Source of the DNA: JBQTGK01 sp052400665
Lineage (GTDB): Bacteria > Bacteroidota > Bacteroidia > Bacteroidales > Marinifilaceae
Assembly (NCBI GenBank): GCA_052400665.1
Contig: JBQTGK010000015.1
Direction: 5' to 3' (one strand)
Length of the DNA: 64,000 bases
Shown here piece after piece: positions 62,502-64,000 of the stretch. The notes beneath the pieces were generated by a model. It was not told the origin of the DNA, ran no database searches, and saw only the letters and a list, made by a program, of their open reading frames with translations. How positions within the stretch are numbered: position 1 is the stretch's first letter; every line of letters begins with the position of its first letter. Position numbers and translations under genes: made by a program.

Positions 62502-62852
62502 TTATCTTGGTTGATTCATTACTCCATAAATCTTAGAACTCCATGGAGAATAATTCTTAGTAACTTTTTTAATTGTGATGACATTACTTTCCTCATCGTG
62601 GTTCTGGTCGAAATGCATGTGCAATGCCATAGCAATTGCCGCATTAACTCCACCTTCGATGTTCAAATCATCAGCTTCGGCGCAAGGTTTACCCTCTTTA
62701 ACTAGCTTCTTTCTTAAATTAAGCTGTAAAAGCTTTGGTAAGTTGATAAAAACAATAACAAGTAGTACCAATGCAAGAAATACAATTGAATAACCTACGA
62801 TTGCTACTGTCCATCCACCTTGACTTCCTATAGATAAAATATTCATTAACAT
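62502..62852 (-). CDS. OadG-like small subunit of the decarboxylase
   Basis: A 116-residue protein with one N-terminal membrane helix (GWTVAIVGYSIVFLALVLLV) and a cytoplasmic tail. The tail includes the conserved NIEGGVNAAIAMALHMHFD, typical of the gamma/delta subunits that hold the decarboxylase complex at the membrane. The tail ends in SPWSSKIYGVMNQPR, a conserved C-terminal block of these proteins. It lies between the carboxyltransferase (13 bp) and the biotin carrier (6 bp). Confidence 0.9.
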   Translation of the reverse strand: MLMNILSIGSQGGWTVAIVGYSIVFLALVLLVIVFINLPKLLQLNLRKKLVKEGKPCAEADDLNIEGGVNAAIAMALHMHFDQNHDEESNVITIKKVTKNYSPWSSKIYGVMNQPR

Positions 62853-62865
62853 AGAACGATTTTTT

Positions 62866-64000
62866 TTACAATGGAATATTAGAATGTTTCTTAGGTGGAT
62901 TCACTTGCTTTTTAGTCTGAAGGGACTGGAATGCACGAATCACTCTGAAACGAGTATTTCTTGGTTCAATTACATCATCAATATAACCATAAGATGCAGC
63001 ATTATATGGATTCGCAAATGCCTCGTTGTACTCAACCTCAGTATCTGTAATAAACTTCGCTTTATCAGCATCATTCATTTCAGCCATTTTTCTTCCGTGA
63101 AGTACTTCAATAGCACCTTTAGCTCCCATAACAGCAATTTCTGCTGAAGGCCATGCGTAATTTAAATCACCTCGAAGTTGCTTACAAGACATTACATCAT
63201 GAGCACCACCGTATGATTTTCTAAGAGTAATAGTTACCTTTGGAACAGTAGCTTCACCATAGGCAAACATTAATTTCGCTCCATGAGTAATGATACCACC
63301 AAACTCCTGACTTGATCCAGGAAGGAAGCCAGGAACATCAACCAAGGTTAAGATAGGAATATTGAAACAATCGCAGAAACGAATAAATCTGGCAGCTTTT
63401 CTTGAAGCTTCAATATCAAGAACACCTGCAAGGAAACTAGGCTGATTTGCTACAACACCAACAGACATTCCGCCCATTCGAGTAAAACCAACTATAATAT
63501 TCTTTGCATAGTGACGATGAACTTCTAAGAATTCTGCATCATCGGCAATCGAATAGATAACATCCTTCATGTCATAAGGCATGTTTGGATTTTCTGGAAT
63601 AATATCGTTCAAAATATCATCCATTCTATCGATTGGATCGTTACACTCTACAATTGGAGCTTCTTCCAAATTATTCGAAGGCATGTATGACAGTAGCTTA
63701 CGAATAATCATAATACCTTCCTCTTCATCTTCTAACATAAAGTGAGAAACACCAGATTTAGATGCGTGCATTTTTGCACCACCTAAATCTTCAACACTGA
63801 TGTCCTCACCCGTTACAGTTTTAACAACCTTAGGGCCAGTCACAAACATGTAAGATTTCTCTTCTGTCATCATGATAAAATCGGTAAGAGCTGGAGAATA
63901 CACAGCACCACCGGCACAAGGGCCAAAAATTGCAGAAATCTGAGGTACGACTCCCGAAGCAAGAATATTTCTTTCGAAGATCTCGGCATATCCTGCCAAA
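62866..64000 (-). CDS. mmdA: Acyl-CoA carboxyltransferase subunit (MmdA/PccB type), partial
   Basis: This is the C-terminal 377 residues of a carboxyltransferase whose N-terminus lies beyond position 64000. It has FGPCAGGAVYSPALTDF, SYMFVTGPKVVKTVTGED, ESHSGVSHF-type ASKSGVSHFMLEDEE, ILTLVDVPGFLPGSSQEFGG, KSYGGAHDVMSCKQL and a closing AFQSLQTKKQVNPPKKHSNI. This is the methylmalonyl-CoA decarboxylase alpha / propionyl-CoA carboxylase beta family, not the OadA family. So the complex is best read as methylmalonyl-CoA decarboxylase (succinate/propionate metabolism), even though citrate lyase genes follow. The symbol is a best guess. Confidence 0.88.
   Translation of the reverse strand, partial: LAGYAEIFERNILASGVVPQISAIFGPCAGGAVYSPALTDFIMMTEEKSYMFVTGPKVVKTVTGEDISVEDLGGAKMHASKSGVSHFMLEDEEEGIMIIRKLLSYMPSNNLEEAPIVECNDPIDRMDDILNDIIPENPNMPYDMKDVIYSIADDAEFLEVHRHYAKNIIVGFTRMGGMSVGVVANQPSFLAGVLDIEASRKAARFIRFCDCFNIPILTLVDVPGFLPGSSQEFGGIITHGAKLMFAYGEATVPKVTITLRKSYGGAHDVMSCKQLRGDLNYAWPSAEIAVMGAKGAIEVLHGRKMAEMNDADKAKFITDTEVEYNEAFANPYNAASYGYIDDVIEPRNTRFRVIRAFQSLQTKKQVNPPKKHSNIPL

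Overview
The window looks like chromosome from a Bacteroidota bacterium, most likely class Bacteroidia and the order Marinilabiliales or a relative. That placement is inference. It rests on a SusC/SusD outer-membrane pair, promoter boxes of the TAnnTTTG type, a UpxY antiterminator, long Bacteroidota-type Fcl and LepB proteins, low G+C content, and a sodium-pumping decarboxylase next to citrate lyase.

Positions 1-22592 are almost entirely a minus-strand surface-polysaccharide (capsule/O-antigen) locus, read from high to low coordinates. It starts with a UpxY antiterminator, a small outer-membrane protein and an unknown helical protein. These are followed by a flippase, a nitroreductase-like protein, two pyruvyltransferase-like proteins, a polymerase, four glycosyltransferases (one of the WecG/TagA type), a hexapeptide acetyltransferase and an SGNH hydrolase. 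The run ends with gmd and fcl (GDP-fucose synthesis) and the N-terminal part of an initiating sugar-phosphate transferase cut by the window edge. The locus is broken up and flanked by dense noncoding repeats. These comprise ten mosaic elements of two structured types, REP-like palindromes of the CATTGCGA...GCAATCTG family, a nine-unit tandem array between gmd and fcl, and short minisatellites. One REP-like palindrome appears to sit in frame inside fcl.

Positions 23000-31700 hold a TPR/PD40/SPOR envelope protein, tRNA-Leu(GAG), a HEAT-like protein and a four-gene cassette (thioredoxin-like, ApbE, DUF4266 lipoprotein, DUF3570 outer-membrane protein). Three tRNA-Gly(GCC) genes follow, and a decayed copy of the DUF3570 3' end lies between two of them.

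Positions 31800-48900 are mostly housekeeping: a DPP IV-type peptidase, thrS-infC-rpmI-rplT (infC starting on AUA), dapB-lepB, a WbqC protein, a NUDIX hydrolase, an NlpC/P60 peptidase and a PgpH-type HD phosphodiesterase. Then come an M49-like lipoprotein that has lost its zinc histidines and a TonB-dependent receptor of heme-receptor type.

Positions 49000-64000 carry a SusC/SusD pair, the dipeptidase PepD, an HD-domain hydrolase, a BFD-like [2Fe-2S] protein, citrate lyase (a CitD-CitE fusion plus CitF), and a Na+-translocating decarboxylase operon (carboxyltransferase, gamma/delta subunit, biotin carrier, beta subunit). Together these suggest citrate fermentation coupled to a sodium gradient.

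All identifications come from reading motifs and context. No database search was run.
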